Shown here piece after piece: positions 52,640-61,509 of a stretch of 64,000 nucleotides of DNA (position 1 is the first letter of the stretch; the number at the start of each line of letters is the position of its first letter). The DNA is from Streptomyces sclerotialus (GTDB lineage: Bacteria; Actinomycetota; Actinomycetes; Streptomycetales; Streptomycetaceae), in assembly GCA_000719105.1 (NCBI GenBank), contig JODX01000008.1, positions 62,001 to 126,000 of the forward strand. The letters are read 5' to 3'. The notes beneath the pieces are model-generated. The model did no database searches. It saw only the letters and a program-made list of their open reading frames with translations, and was not told the origin of the DNA. The position numbers were made by a program, and so were the translations under genes.

Positions 52640-53629
52640 ATGGCCAAGAAGCGACCTCAGACCAAGGCCGGGAAGCCTCAGCCCACCAACGGGGCCGGCA
52701 CCACAGGCCCTGACGGGCGGGTCCCGGTCGTCGGCGCGCGCGAGCCCTGCCCCTGCGGCAGCGGCCGCCGGTACAAGGCCTGCCACGGCCGGGCCGCCGC
52801 GCAGGCGGCGACCGAGCTGGTGCAGCGTCCCTTCGAGGGCCTGCCGGGTGAGTGCGACTGGATCGCGCTGCGCGAGCTGGTGCCCGCCGCGACCGTGGAG
52901 CTGACGCTGCGGGACGCGCTTCCCGAGGACGTTCCGTCGGTCACCCTCGCCACGGTGCTCCCCATGGCCTGGCCCGCGCTGCGCCGTGACGACGGCTCGG
53001 TGCTGATCGGCCTGCAGAACGACACGGCGTCCGGCGACCTCAGCCGCGACCTCGCAGACACCCTCCAGCGCGCGCTCACCGCGAAGCCCGGTACTCCGGT
53101 GCAGGGCCGCCGGGCCCCGGTGGACGGTCCCCGACTGCAGGACCTGCTCGACCCCGAAGGCGCGTTCGAGCCAGTTGTGCACACGGGCTTCGAATTCTGG
53201 GTTCCGGACGCGGAGAACGCCTCGCCGGACGTGACCGCGTCCCTGGAGCGTGCCAACGCCGCGGCCATCCCGACCGTGAAGCTCAAGGGTGTGGACGCCG
53301 CGTACTGGTGCGAGACGCCCGAGAAGAACCACCTGCGCTGGGTCATGCCGCACCCCGAGGAGCGGCTTCTGGACGCCCTCGCACGGCTGCACGCGGCCGG
53401 GGGATCGAGCCTCGGCGAGGGGACGCGCCTGGTGGGCTCGTTCCGCGCGCACGGCCTCACGGTGCCGGTCTGGGACCTGCCGAGCGGAGTCGGCGCCGAG
53501 GACGTCGAGAAGCCGGCCGCCGAGTTCGCGGAGCGTCTCGCCACCGCCCTGGCCTCGGACGCGCCCCTCACCGCGGACGAGCGCCGGGCGCGCGGCGGGC
53601 TGACCAACCGGCAGGTCACGCTCAGCTGA
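52640..53629 (+). CDS. DUF5926 family protein with SEC-C zinc motif
   Basis: A 329-residue actinobacterial protein. The N-terminus is basic (MAKKRPQTKAGKPQP) and is followed by the SEC-C metal motif PCPCGSGRRYKACHG, as at the end of SecA. A long alpha/beta domain covers the rest (CDWIALRELVPAATVEL, FEFWVPDAENAS, ending RARGGLTNRQVTLS). The zinc motif suggests ribosome or translocase contact, which is inference. ATG 52640 follows CCGGGAGACC. Confidence 0.9.
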   Translation: MAKKRPQTKAGKPQPTNGAGTTGPDGRVPVVGAREPCPCGSGRRYKACHGRAAAQAATELVQRPFEGLPGECDWIALRELVPAATVELTLRDALPEDVPSVTLATVLPMAWPALRRDDGSVLIGLQNDTASGDLSRDLADTLQRALTAKPGTPVQGRRAPVDGPRLQDLLDPEGAFEPVVHTGFEFWVPDAENASPDVTASLERANAAAIPTVKLKGVDAAYWCETPEKNHLRWVMPHPEERLLDALARLHAAGGSSLGEGTRLVGSFRAHGLTVPVWDLPSGVGAEDVEKPAAEFAERLATALASDAPLTADERRARGGLTNRQVTLS

Positions 53630-53717
53630 CCTATGGGTGACGCTCGGCATGGGCCGGTCGCCGGCCGGCCCACGGAGCGCTTGCGGAACGGGTGACTCCT
53701 GTCACAACTCGGCGCCA

Positions 53718-53735
53718 TGACAGGGAAATCCCTGT
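53718..53735. promoter_or_regulatory. perfect inverted repeat
   Basis: GACAGGGA-AA-TCCCTGTC, 8-base arms, in the gap between convergent genes. It may be an operator or a minor hairpin. Confidence 0.35.
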
Positions 53736-53791
53736 CCGAATAGCCGAGATCGAATTTGCGAACCGCCGATCTCTTGTTACCGTTCCAGTAG

Positions 53792-53836
53792 CCCGGTTGC
53801 TGGTGCATCCCCCGTCGCCAGCAACCGGGTCTTTCC
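53792..53836 (+). terminator. terminator between convergent genes
   Basis: CCCGGTTGCTGG pairs perfectly with CCAGCAACCGGG around 14 bases and is followed by TCTTTCC. Confidence 0.75.
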
Positions 53837-53883
53837 ATGTGCGGATGCGGGAAGCGGCCGGCTGTACGGGACCGCTCCGTACG

Positions 53884-54651
53884 TCAACCGCCGCCTGCTC
53901 CGGGTGAGTTGCTCCCCGCGCGCAGCAGCAGCGGGCCCTGGACGGCGTCCGAGGGACCGGCTCCCGGGCCGCCGGACACAGCGGCGAACTCGGCGACCGC
54001 CGTGTACCCCTCCGGGTCGCCTTCGGCGCGCTGCCTGGGGGTCTCGCACACTCCCGGCTCGTCCTGCGCACCCACGGCGCAGTGCATGCGCACCGAGCGT
54101 CCGTCGGGGCTCATCATGCTGAGCACGGAGCTGAGCTCCTTGCCGGTGGTGTTGCGGTAGTAGGCCCGCGCCCAGGTCTCCCCGTCCTGCCTCAGCACAC
54201 AGGTCTGCGCCTCGATGCCCTCCGGCGAGGAGAGCTCGGAACCGCACCGGGCCGTCGTGGTGAGCTCCAGACCCAGGAGTTCGGGTGACCGGGCCCCGGA
54301 CGGCGACTCCCCGGTGACCGGCCCGCCACCGGGCGCCTGTGCCCCGTCCGGCCCGCCGACGGGCCCCTCACCGCCGGGTTCCGCCTCCTGGGCCATGCCG
54401 TCATCGTGCGCCCCGCCGTCCCGCGCACTGCCCTCCCGCGCCGTGTCGTCGGGCACGCTCTTGTCGTCGGTGCGTCCGGACACCCGGTCGGCCAGGCGTC
54501 CCGCGCCGAGGGGTCCTGCGGAAGCCATGGCCAGGGGGAGGGCGGCCACGGCCACCACGACGGCGGTCAGCGCCACCAGGCGGCGCCGCCGGGGTACCGG
54601 TCCGCCGGGGAGCGGCCACGCGGCCCGATGTCGCCCAGAGTGAAGTTGCAT
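53884..54651 (-). CDS. membrane-anchored or secreted protein, unknown
   Basis: A 255-residue protein I do not recognise. A short head (MQLHSGRHRAAWPLPGG) and RRRR precede a membrane helix (LVALTAVVVAVAALPLAMASA). An Asp/Glu/Gly-rich disordered linker (about 50-125) leads to a folded C-terminal domain with four Cys (TARCGSEL, AQTCVLRQ, VRMHCAVG, GVCETPRQ), probably two disulfides. YYRNTTGKEL recalls proteins with a small beta-sandwich. It is convergent with DUF5926 and ends 55 bases from the degenerate prim-pol gene. Confidence 0.75.
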   Translation of the reverse strand: MQLHSGRHRAAWPLPGGPVPRRRRLVALTAVVVAVAALPLAMASAGPLGAGRLADRVSGRTDDKSVPDDTAREGSARDGGAHDDGMAQEAEPGGEGPVGGPDGAQAPGGGPVTGESPSGARSPELLGLELTTTARCGSELSSPEGIEAQTCVLRQDGETWARAYYRNTTGKELSSVLSMMSPDGRSVRMHCAVGAQDEPGVCETPRQRAEGDPEGYTAVAEFAAVSGGPGAGPSDAVQGPLLLRAGSNSPGAGGG

Positions 54652-54706
54652 GAACGGAAGATAACCAGCCACAACGGACACCCGGATCCCCGCGCGCCCG
54701 ACACCC

Positions 54707-55372
54707 TTACATCTCGGGCGCGCTGACACCCGTACGAGTGAGGGCCTCCACCACCGCGTCGACGACCGCCTCCACGTCGGGCACCCAGGGCGCCGCGGAG
54801 CCGGGCAGTGGCGCCCGCTCCCAGCGGACCTCGCCGCGGCCGGTCACGGACGGGGGCAGCGCCAGGTAGCCGCCCTCACCGTGGAAACGCAGCGAGCCGG
54901 GCACGAAGTCCTTGGCGTACAGAAGTTCGCCGAGCTGCTCCATGGAGTACGGCGCCACGAGGATCGACCAGCGCGTGGGCGTCGCGACGACGGGGCCGAG
55001 GCGCATGCCCGTACGGTCGAGCACGTGGAGCGCGCGGGCGGCCGCAAGGGCCGGCAGGCTCACCGCGCAGGGTGCCCTGCCGCCGGTCGCCAGCACGACG
55101 GGTGCCGAAGGGCGGTTGGTCCACCACCAGCGCACCATGCGCTCGTCGGTGGTGGCCGCGAGGAGACCGGGGTCGAAGGGGTGGGCGCCGGGCACCGCGC
55201 ACTCCGGGTCCGGGCACGAGCAGCGGGACCGGCTCTCCGGGTCCGGCGCCGCCCCAGGGAGCACGGGCCACTGCCATTCGGCCGCAAAGGTCAGGGCCTG
55301 CCGCAGCGTCTCGGGCCTCCCGCCGTTTCGCCTGAACAGGAGCCTGCGTCGCCTTCCGAGGATCTCGCGCAT
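54707..55372 (-). CDS. prim-pol-like protein, probably inactive
   Basis: A 221-residue protein resembling the N-terminal part of bifunctional DNA primase/polymerase proteins (LTFAAEWQWPVLPGAA, ERMVRWWWTNRPSAPVVLATGG, YLALPPSVTGRGEVRWERA). The place of the acidic DLD motif seen in the prim-pol at 47577 is taken by CAVSLPALAAARAL, without acidic residues. A Cys/His cluster (CSCPDPECAVPGAHP) could bind zinc. It is conserved-looking rather than broken, so it may have a binding role. It is divergent from the SpoIIE phosphatase gene. Confidence 0.78.
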   Translation of the reverse strand: MREILGRRRRLLFRRNGGRPETLRQALTFAAEWQWPVLPGAAPDPESRSRCSCPDPECAVPGAHPFDPGLLAATTDERMVRWWWTNRPSAPVVLATGGRAPCAVSLPALAAARALHVLDRTGMRLGPVVATPTRWSILVAPYSMEQLGELLYAKDFVPGSLRFHGEGGYLALPPSVTGRGEVRWERAPLPGSAAPWVPDVEAVVDAVVEALTRTGVSAPEM

Positions 55373-55850
55373 GAGCGCTCGTTCCTTTCCGTTGCACGCC
55401 TGGCAACACTGTGGTCCACATCACAACATGAGTCGATCACTTCACTGTGCGTACCCGCTGGCGCATCACACCCCTGTCACGGACAAGGGGGTCCCCTATG
55501 GGCGGAGCATGGGCTGCGTCCGCTTCCATACTGCGTCTATCAAAAACGTGGGCGTGGCGTGGGGTGGCGACGCCTGGCGTTTTGCCGTCCCGCTATTGCT
55601 CGTCGCCTCCGCCACGGGAGGATGGGGCACGGTCGTCGGTGGCTAAGACGCCCGGTTCGGTCACCGGGTTCCGAGCGAACCCCGCCACCCTGGCCTTCAC
55701 CGAGTACGTACCCATCACAACCGCTGTGACGCTCCGTCGAACAAGCCCAGTCGACCGCAATGAGCCGTTCACTGAGACAGTTTTGAGCCAACTTCGAAAT
55801 TAAGCAAGAGACTCACGAACCCCACGGACACCAGCAATCCCAGCAGGACA
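55373..55850. other. intergenic region before SpoIIE phosphatase gene
   Basis: No clear gene. Overlapping short frames (for example ATG 55428 to stop 55646, 72 codons) lack a recognisable family or ribosome site. The last 100 bases are A/T-richer and should hold the phosphatase promoter. Confidence 0.45.
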
Positions 55851-57410
55851 ATGCTGGACATCCCCTCACGAGTGCGTGTACATGTGGAGACACCGCTAGC
55901 GGCGCAAAATGACATGGGGGTTTGCGATGCTATTGAGCGATACGCGCTGGTCCGAAAGCCGGACCCGATGAACGCCCCACACCCATCGAAAGTGGCCGGA
56001 ATCGATTCAACCGTTCCCGCCCCGGCACACACTGTCGCGCCGGCATCCACCACCCCGGGCGCCCCTCCGGCCACACCTCATCCCGCCCCCGGGGTCGTGA
56101 TCCAGGACCGTCTCGCAAGCTGGGTGTCCGACCTCACGACCCTCCACGAACTCACCGAACGACTCGCCCGCACGGCCGCGCTCGACGACGCGCTGCACGA
56201 GGTGCTGCGGGCCGGAGCCGCCCTCGTGGGCGCCCGGCGCGGCCTCGTCGTCCTCGAGCCCGGCGACGGGCTCGGCCCCGACACGACCGTCGGTCTCGGC
56301 CTAGGGCGGGCCGATCTCGGCCACATCGAGACCGTCCCCCGCGCCTCCATGTCGTACGGCAGGATCCTGGACGGGACGCCCGGCGGCGAGGCCGGGATCG
56401 CACAGCCCGATCTGTTCGCCGAGGACGGACTCGATCCCCGCCACCGCGAGGTGGCCGCCCGCCTGGGCTACGCCGCGAGCTACACGATGCCGCTCACCAC
56501 GGAGGGGGCGGGCCGGCTCGGCGCGGCCGTCTGGCTCTACGACGAGCCCGCCGAACCGTCCGCGCGGCAGCGCCACCTGATCGGTCTCTACGCCCGCTAC
56601 GCGAGTGAGCACCTGGCCCGGTCCGTCGAGACCGAGCGCACGCGCGCGTGCATGGCGACCATCTCCGAGGAGCTGCTCCCCTCCCGGCTGCCCCGGGTCG
56701 CCGGAGTCCGGCTCGCCGCCCGGCACCGCACCGGCCCGCGCGGCGGCGGCGACTGGTACGACGCGCTGCCCCTGCCCGACGCCGCGCTCGGCCTCGCCGT
56801 CGGCTCCGTCACCGGGTCCGGGCCGAGCGCCGTCGCCGCGATGGGGCGCCTGCGGGCGTCGCTGCGGGCGTACGCCGTGATGGAGGGCGAGGACCCCGTC
56901 GCCGTCCTGTCCGATCTGGAGCTGCTGCTGAGGCTCACCGAGCCCGCCCGCTGCGCCACCGCGCTCTTCGCCTACTGCGAGCCCACCCTGCGCAAGATCA
57001 CCCTGGCCGGGGCCGGGCACAGTCCGCCGCTCGTGATCGGCGCACGGCGCACGGAGTTCGTGGAGACGTCCCTGTCGGCCCCCCTGGGCATGCTCGCCTG
57101 CTGGGAGGCGCCCAGCGTCGAACTGACCGTGGAGCCGGGCGAGACCGTGCTCCTCTACACGGACGGGCTGCTGCGCCGCACCGGCGACCCCGTCGACCGC
57201 GCCTTCACCCGGCTCCACGCGGCTGCCTCGAGCGTTCCGCGCGCGGTGCGTGCCGATCCCGGGGCCGTCGCCGACCACGTGCTGCGCGCCGTGCTCCCGG
57301 ACGGGCCGGACGCGGGAGCTCCGCCGCACGGCCGCTCGAAGCCGGGGCACGAGCGGCCGGGGGAGACCGGCGACGAGGACGTCGTGCTGCTGGCGGCGCG
57401 CTTCGAATGA
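55851..57410 (+). CDS. GAF-SpoIIE (PPM) phosphatase with altered metal site
   Basis: A 519-residue regulator. A Pro/Ala-rich head (1-85) leads to a GAF domain (about 95-265) and a SpoIIE/RsbU-type PP2C domain (about 285-519). Asp residues remain in RGGGDWYDALPLPD, VLLYTDGLLRR and GDEDVVLLAAR. However, the usual GDVxGxG motif reads VGSVTGSGPSA, so one metal-binding Asp is Ser. ATG 55851 is used; ATG 55914 and 55968 are in frame. By family it would dephosphorylate an anti-sigma antagonist, but the change questions full activity. Confidence 0.85.
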   Translation: MLDIPSRVRVHVETPLAAQNDMGVCDAIERYALVRKPDPMNAPHPSKVAGIDSTVPAPAHTVAPASTTPGAPPATPHPAPGVVIQDRLASWVSDLTTLHELTERLARTAALDDALHEVLRAGAALVGARRGLVVLEPGDGLGPDTTVGLGLGRADLGHIETVPRASMSYGRILDGTPGGEAGIAQPDLFAEDGLDPRHREVAARLGYAASYTMPLTTEGAGRLGAAVWLYDEPAEPSARQRHLIGLYARYASEHLARSVETERTRACMATISEELLPSRLPRVAGVRLAARHRTGPRGGGDWYDALPLPDAALGLAVGSVTGSGPSAVAAMGRLRASLRAYAVMEGEDPVAVLSDLELLLRLTEPARCATALFAYCEPTLRKITLAGAGHSPPLVIGARRTEFVETSLSAPLGMLACWEAPSVELTVEPGETVLLYTDGLLRRTGDPVDRAFTRLHAAASSVPRAVRADPGAVADHVLRAVLPDGPDAGAPPHGRSKPGHERPGETGDEDVVLLAARFE

Positions 57411-57552
57411 CCGGGCGCCGTACCGGCGGCCCGTTTCCGGCACCGCCCGCCGCGCGACGCGGCCGCCGGTGACGAGGGCGTTCGCCCCTCTGTCCGTCGC
57501 ACACGCGACCGTACGATGGAGGAGGTCCAGTGCCGTAACAAGGAGGATGACC

Positions 57553-59010
57553 GTGGCGGACGAGCTCCCGGAGACCCCGGAGAACGAGTCGGAAGAGCCG
57601 ATCAAGCAGCGCAAGAACGGCCTGTACCCGGGCGTGTCCGACGAGCTGGCCGAGAACATGAAGTCCGGCTGGGCCGACACGGAGCTGCACGACCTGGAGC
57701 CGATCGCCCAGGCCGCCGAGACCGCCGCCCGCCGCGCCGCGCTCTCCGCCCGCTTCCCGGGCGAGCGCCTCGTCGTCCCCGCGGGCAACCTGAAGACCCG
57801 CTCCAACGACACCGAGTACGCCTTCCGCGCCTCGGTCGAGTACGCGTACCTCACCGGCAATAAGACCGAGGACGGCGTCCTGGTGCTGGAGCCCACGGCC
57901 GACGGCCACCGGGCGACGATCTACCTGCTGCCGCGCTCGGACCGCGAGAACGGCGAGTTCTGGCTCTCCGGCCAGGGCGAGCTGTGGGTCGGCCGCCGCC
58001 ACTCCCTCACCGAGGCCGAGAAGCTGTACGGCATCCCCGCCTCGGACGTGCGCGAGCTGCCCGAGCAGCTCAAGGAGGCCACCGGCCCGGTCCGCGTGGT
58101 CCGCGGGTACGACGCCGGTATCGAGGCGGCACTGCACGACAAGGTGACCGCCGAGCGGGACGAGGAGCTGCGGGTCTTCCTCTCCGAGGCACGGCTGGTC
58201 AAGGACGACTTCGAGGTCGGCGAGCTGCAGAAGGCCGTCGACTCCACCGTGCGCGGCTTCGAGGACGTGGTGAAGGTCCTCGACAAGGCGGAGGCCACGT
58301 CCGAGCGGTACATCGAGGGCACGTTCTTCCTCCGCGCGCGCGTGGAGGGCAATGACGTCGGTTACGGCACCATCGCCGCCGCCGGCCCGCACGCCTGCAC
58401 GCTGCACTGGGTGCGCAACGACGGCCCGGTCCGCTCCGGCGACCTCCTGCTGCTGGACGCGGGCGTGGAGACGCACACGTACTACACGGCCGACGTCACG
58501 CGCACGTTGCCGGTGAACGGCACGTACAGCGAGGTGCAGAAGAAGGTCTACGACGCTGTGTACGAGGCCCAGGAGGCCGGTATCGCGGCCGTGAAGCCGG
58601 GCGCCAAGTACCGCGACTTCCACGACGCCGCGCAGCGCGTGCTGACCGAGAAGCTCGTCGAGTGGGGCCTGGTCGAGGGCCCGGTCGAGCGGGTCCTGGA
58701 GCTGGGCCTCCAGCGCCGCTGGACGCTGCACGGCACCGGGCACATGCTCGGCATGGACGTCCACGACTGCGCGGCCGCGCGCACCGAGACGTACGTGGAC
58801 GGCACGCTGGAGCCCGGCATGGTGCTCACCGTCGAGCCGGGCCTGTACTTCCAGGCCGACGACCTGAGCGTGCCCGAGGAGTACCGCGGCATCGGCGTCC
58901 GCATCGAGGACGACATCCTGGTGACCGAGGACGGCAACCGGAACCTCTCCGCCGGCCTGCCCCGCCGTTCCGACGAGGTCGAGGCGTGGATGGCGTCCCT
59001 GAAGGGATGA
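57553..59010 (+). CDS. pepP: Xaa-Pro aminopeptidase (aminopeptidase P)
   Basis: A 485-residue cytosolic metalloprotease that removes an N-terminal residue before proline. An N-terminal AMP_N domain (about 40-180) precedes the pita-bread domain. Metal ligands are Asp in LLLLDAGVETH and TADVTRT, His in LHGTGHMLGMDVHD, Glu in TVEPGLYF and Glu in VRIEDDILVT. GTG 57553 has AAGGAGG six bases upstream; ATG 57547 would leave no spacing. Stand-alone gene. Confidence 0.95.
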   Translation: MADELPETPENESEEPIKQRKNGLYPGVSDELAENMKSGWADTELHDLEPIAQAAETAARRAALSARFPGERLVVPAGNLKTRSNDTEYAFRASVEYAYLTGNKTEDGVLVLEPTADGHRATIYLLPRSDRENGEFWLSGQGELWVGRRHSLTEAEKLYGIPASDVRELPEQLKEATGPVRVVRGYDAGIEAALHDKVTAERDEELRVFLSEARLVKDDFEVGELQKAVDSTVRGFEDVVKVLDKAEATSERYIEGTFFLRARVEGNDVGYGTIAAAGPHACTLHWVRNDGPVRSGDLLLLDAGVETHTYYTADVTRTLPVNGTYSEVQKKVYDAVYEAQEAGIAAVKPGAKYRDFHDAAQRVLTEKLVEWGLVEGPVERVLELGLQRRWTLHGTGHMLGMDVHDCAAARTETYVDGTLEPGMVLTVEPGLYFQADDLSVPEEYRGIGVRIEDDILVTEDGNRNLSAGLPRRSDEVEAWMASLKG

Positions 59011-59189
59011 CGACGGCCCCGCCACGGCACTGCGCCGGTGACGGGTGCTGATTCCAGGCCCTATGGTGCGTTTCGCGCACTGATACGAGACTGGTGGCCG
59101 GGTGCCCTTCTGGGTACCCGGCCACTGGTGTACCCGGGGGAGACATGTGTCCCCTTGGGTTTTTCATGTGCCTAGGGGGGCGATTCTCT

Positions 59190-60611
59190 GTGGTCAGGGG
59201 ACCCGGTCAGGCCGCGGACTTCTGGTCCGGCGTCGGAGTGGACCTGCAGCACAACCCGGACGCGCCCGCGGGACGGAGGGCGGGGCTGGAGCACGCCCTG
59301 CGGGACGCCGTACGGGAAGGACGGCTCGCTCCGGGCACCCGGCTGCCCGCTACCCGGCGCCTCGCGGCCGAGCTCGGCATATCCCGGGGCACGGCGAAGG
59401 CCGCGTACGACCAGCTGGTCGCCGAGGGGTACCTGACCGCCCGTCAGGGTTCGGGCACGGAGGTGGCGCCGCTGCCCTCGGACGCGGTGCCGCCGGCCGC
59501 CGACGACACGCGCGCGCGTGCACCCCGTTTCGACCTGCGGCCCGGGAGCCCCGACGTGGGCGCGTTCCCGGCGGCGGCCTGGCTGCGGGCGATGCGCCGG
59601 GCGATCGCGACGGCGCCCTCACTGGCGTACGACTACGGGGATCCGCGCGGCCGCATCGAGCTGCGGACGGCGCTGTCGGGCTATCTGTCCCGGGCCCGCG
59701 GAGTGCTCGCGCCGCCCGACCGGATAGTGATCACCTCTGGATACGTCCAGGGCCTCGCCCTGCTCACGCGCGTGCTGGACGGCGGAGCGGTCGCCATGGA
59801 GGACCCCGGGTCGCCGTTCCACCGGGACGTCGTGCGCCGCAACGGCGGATCGGTCGTCCCCGTCCGAGTGGACGAACGGGGCGCGTGCGCCGACGAGTTG
59901 GAGGACGCCTCGGCCGTCGTGGTCACGCCCGCGCACCAGTACCCGACCGGTGTCACCCTGCACCCCGAGCGCCGGCGGGCGCTCACCGACTGGGCGCGCG
60001 CGGGGGGCGGGCTGATCGTCGAGAACGACTACGACGGGGAGTTCCGCTACGACCGGCAGCCGCTCGGCGCCCTCCAGGGCATGGCCCCGAACCACGTCGT
60101 CTACCTGGGCACCGCCTCCAAGACGCTCGGCCCCGCGCTGCGCCTGGGGTGGATGGTGCTCCCGCCGCACCTCGTCGACGCGGTGGCGGACGCCAAGCTG
60201 CACAGCGACCACCACACCGAGTCCATGGGCCAGCTCGCGCTCGCGGAGATGGTCACCGGACACGCGTACGACCGGCACGTCCGCGCCGGCCGGCTCCGTT
60301 ACCGGCGCCGCAGGGACCAGCTGCTGGACCTGCTGGGCCCGGGGCGGGACGTACGGGGCATCGCGGCGGGGCTGCACGCGCTGGTCGACGTGGAGGACGA
60401 GGCCGAGGTGCTGGCACGGGCCGAGGCCGAGGGGCTCGCGGTCGGCCGTCTCGGGGACCACTGGCACACGCCGGGCATGTCGGCCTCGTCGGGGAACGGC
60501 CGCCCGCAGGGGCTGGTGATCGGGTACGGCACGCCCCGGGAACGGGCCTACACCGAGGCCCTGGAAGTGCTGGGGAAGGTGCTGGAGGGGACGGCGGCGG
60601 GCGGGCGCTGA
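59190..60611 (+). CDS. MocR-type regulator (GntR HTH plus aminotransferase-like domain)
   Basis: A 473-residue PLP-binding regulator. The GntR helix-turn-helix lies in TRLPATRRLAAELGISRG and AAYDQLVAEGYLTARQGSG. The class-I aminotransferase domain follows, with LAYDYGDPRG, VENDYDGEFRYDRQP and the PLP Lys in YLGTASKTLGPALR. GTG 59190 follows GGGGGG nine bases away; ATG 59145 with GGGGGAG is an alternative giving 15 more residues. MocR proteins sense amino acids or PLP and usually regulate a neighbouring gene; no obvious vitamin B6 gene is adjacent. Confidence 0.9.
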   Translation: MVRGPGQAADFWSGVGVDLQHNPDAPAGRRAGLEHALRDAVREGRLAPGTRLPATRRLAAELGISRGTAKAAYDQLVAEGYLTARQGSGTEVAPLPSDAVPPAADDTRARAPRFDLRPGSPDVGAFPAAAWLRAMRRAIATAPSLAYDYGDPRGRIELRTALSGYLSRARGVLAPPDRIVITSGYVQGLALLTRVLDGGAVAMEDPGSPFHRDVVRRNGGSVVPVRVDERGACADELEDASAVVVTPAHQYPTGVTLHPERRRALTDWARAGGGLIVENDYDGEFRYDRQPLGALQGMAPNHVVYLGTASKTLGPALRLGWMVLPPHLVDAVADAKLHSDHHTESMGQLALAEMVTGHAYDRHVRAGRLRYRRRRDQLLDLLGPGRDVRGIAAGLHALVDVEDEAEVLARAEAEGLAVGRLGDHWHTPGMSASSGNGRPQGLVIGYGTPRERAYTEALEVLGKVLEGTAAGGR

Positions 60612-60667
60612 GCGGCACGAGGGCCATCGTGCCGCCGCACGGCGTCCGGCCGGGTGTCACCCGGGTG

Positions 60668-61498
60668 TCATCCGGGCGCGGTTCCCCCGAGGGGGAGGGC
60701 GTCCGCGAACAGGGCGCCCGCGAGGAGCGGCCCGCTGCCACGCGGGCTCCACGCGCGCGCGTGCAGTTCGGCGTCGAGCGTGGCCAGGGTCTCCTGTCCG
60801 GCGTCCGTGGCGGTGCCCCCGGCCTCCAGCACCGCGCGGGCGCCCGCCTGGACGTGGCGGAGCCCGTGCGGGCCCGCCGTGTACAGCAACTCCGTGTCCT
60901 GGAGGGTGGACATCACGGTGAGGAGGGCGTCCAGCCGGGCGTTCGGCTCGGGCGCTCCCGCCGCGCGGGCCCGGGTCAGCGCCTCCAGGGCCCGGCGCAC
61001 ATGCGGGAACCCGGCGCGTGCCTCGCCGCGCGCTCCGGCTGCCCCGTACTTCGCGGAGACGGACGAGCCCCGGGACGGCCGCCGGGGCGCCTGCCGGTCG
61101 GGGTGGGCGGCGATCCGCTTGGCCGTGGCAGCGATTTCGGTGCCCCGCGCGCGTGGCTCCAGGGCCGCCGCGGCGACCAGGAACCCGAGCACCCAGAGGG
61201 CACCCCGGTGACCGCCGCCGGCCAGGGCCACCGAGTGTTCGGTGGACCGGCCGATGTCGCCCAGCTCGGCCCTCAGGCCGGGGGTCGGGGCGCCGGTACG
61301 GCGGGCGGCGGCCGCCATCGCCGCCAGGCCGGGCACCAGCGCCCCGGCCGACCAGACGAGGGCACGGTGATCCTGCCGGGTGGCACGGGCACGGAGGTCG
61401 CGCGGGTCGGGCAGGCCGGGCTTAGGGGCGAGCTCCAGCTGCCGGGTCAGCGCGGCCACGGCGGCCCGCGCCAGCGTCTCGTCCTCGCGGCTGCGCAC
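60668..61498 (-). CDS. CitG/MdcB-like triphosphoribosyl-dephospho-CoA synthase family protein
   Basis: A 276-residue helical protein of the CitG/MdcB family, which makes the prosthetic-group precursor of citrate or malonate lyase/decarboxylase. Landmarks are AALTRQLELAPKPGLPDPRD, LGDIGRSTEHSVALAGGGHRG, and ALWVLGFLVAAAALE; HRG takes the place of the usual HKG. GTG 61498 lies 12 bases after the dioxygenase stop, giving one operon. No citrate- or malonate-lyase gene is in view, so a related but different role is likely. Confidence 0.82.
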   Translation of the reverse strand: MRSREDETLARAAVAALTRQLELAPKPGLPDPRDLRARATRQDHRALVWSAGALVPGLAAMAAAARRTGAPTPGLRAELGDIGRSTEHSVALAGGGHRGALWVLGFLVAAAALEPRARGTEIAATAKRIAAHPDRQAPRRPSRGSSVSAKYGAAGARGEARAGFPHVRRALEALTRARAAGAPEPNARLDALLTVMSTLQDTELLYTAGPHGLRHVQAGARAVLEAGGTATDAGQETLATLDAELHARAWSPRGSGPLLAGALFADALPLGGTAPG

Positions 61499-61509
61499 GC
61501 GCGCGTGCC

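Noticed and set aside
55428..55646. 72-codon frame before the SpoIIE phosphatase gene
   Set aside because: No ribosome site and no family; an overlapping frame (55447-55803) is equally open.
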